Shown here: positions 7,077 through 7,079 of the stretch, piece by piece
How positions within the stretch are numbered: position 1 is the stretch's first letter
Layout of the letters: each line of letters opens with the position of its first letter
Assembly (NCBI GenBank): GCA_902496265.1
Contig: CABVAD010000062.1
Span: forward strand, 1-7,079
Source of the DNA: an uncultured Oscillospiraceae bacterium
Lineage (GTDB): Bacteria; Bacillota; Clostridia; Oscillospirales; Acutalibacteraceae
Direction of reading: 5' to 3'
DNA length: 7,079 bases
Position numbers and translations under genes: made by a program
Notes under the pieces: generated by a model
Seen by the model: only the letters and a program-made list of their open reading frames with translations
Told to the model about the DNA's origin: nothing
Database searches by the model: none

Positions 7077-7079
7077 CTT

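Overview
The window looks like ordinary chromosomal DNA from a Gram-positive anaerobe, most likely of class Clostridia. The reasons are the family resemblance of all five proteins, purine-rich Shine-Dalgarno sites, tight gene packing and a GC-rich convergent hairpin. Base composition looks roughly balanced by eye; I did not compute it. The species cannot be named from the sequence alone.

The left half (1-3425, plus strand) encodes two ABC half-transporters whose coding regions overlap by four bases. The first is cut by the left edge of the window. The motif losses in their ATPase domains are complementary: the first has lost the catalytic glutamate and the switch histidine, and the second has lost the LSGGQ signature. 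Together they form a textbook heterodimeric exporter of the TM287/288, BmrCD or LmrCD kind, with one working and one degenerate ATP site. A 13-bp perfect hairpin at 3433-3467 lies between this unit and the oppositely oriented genes to its right.

The right half (3471-7079, minus strand) reads leftward as alr (alanine racemase), glpK (glycerol kinase) and an alpha/beta hydrolase of the monoacylglycerol lipase / lysophospholipase type. An extended -10 promoter sits at the right edge. alr and glpK overlap by four bases, and the hydrolase follows 14 bases after glpK with a strong ribosome binding site. The three genes therefore look like one transcription unit that ends at the hairpin. A plausible joint role for the last two is release of glycerol from monoglycerides or lysolipids and its phosphorylation to glycerol-3-phosphate. 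Alanine racemase supplies D-alanine for the cell wall and has no obvious biochemical link to them.

Non-coding sequence is limited to 3426-3470, 4398-4411 and about 32-44 bases at the right edge. No RNA gene, mobile element, CRISPR array, attachment site or tandem repeat was seen. I found no sign of a previously undescribed system. The points worth a second look are details: the asymmetric ATP sites, the hydrolase-kinase pairing, a glycerol kinase without the PTS-target histidine, and the start of alr.
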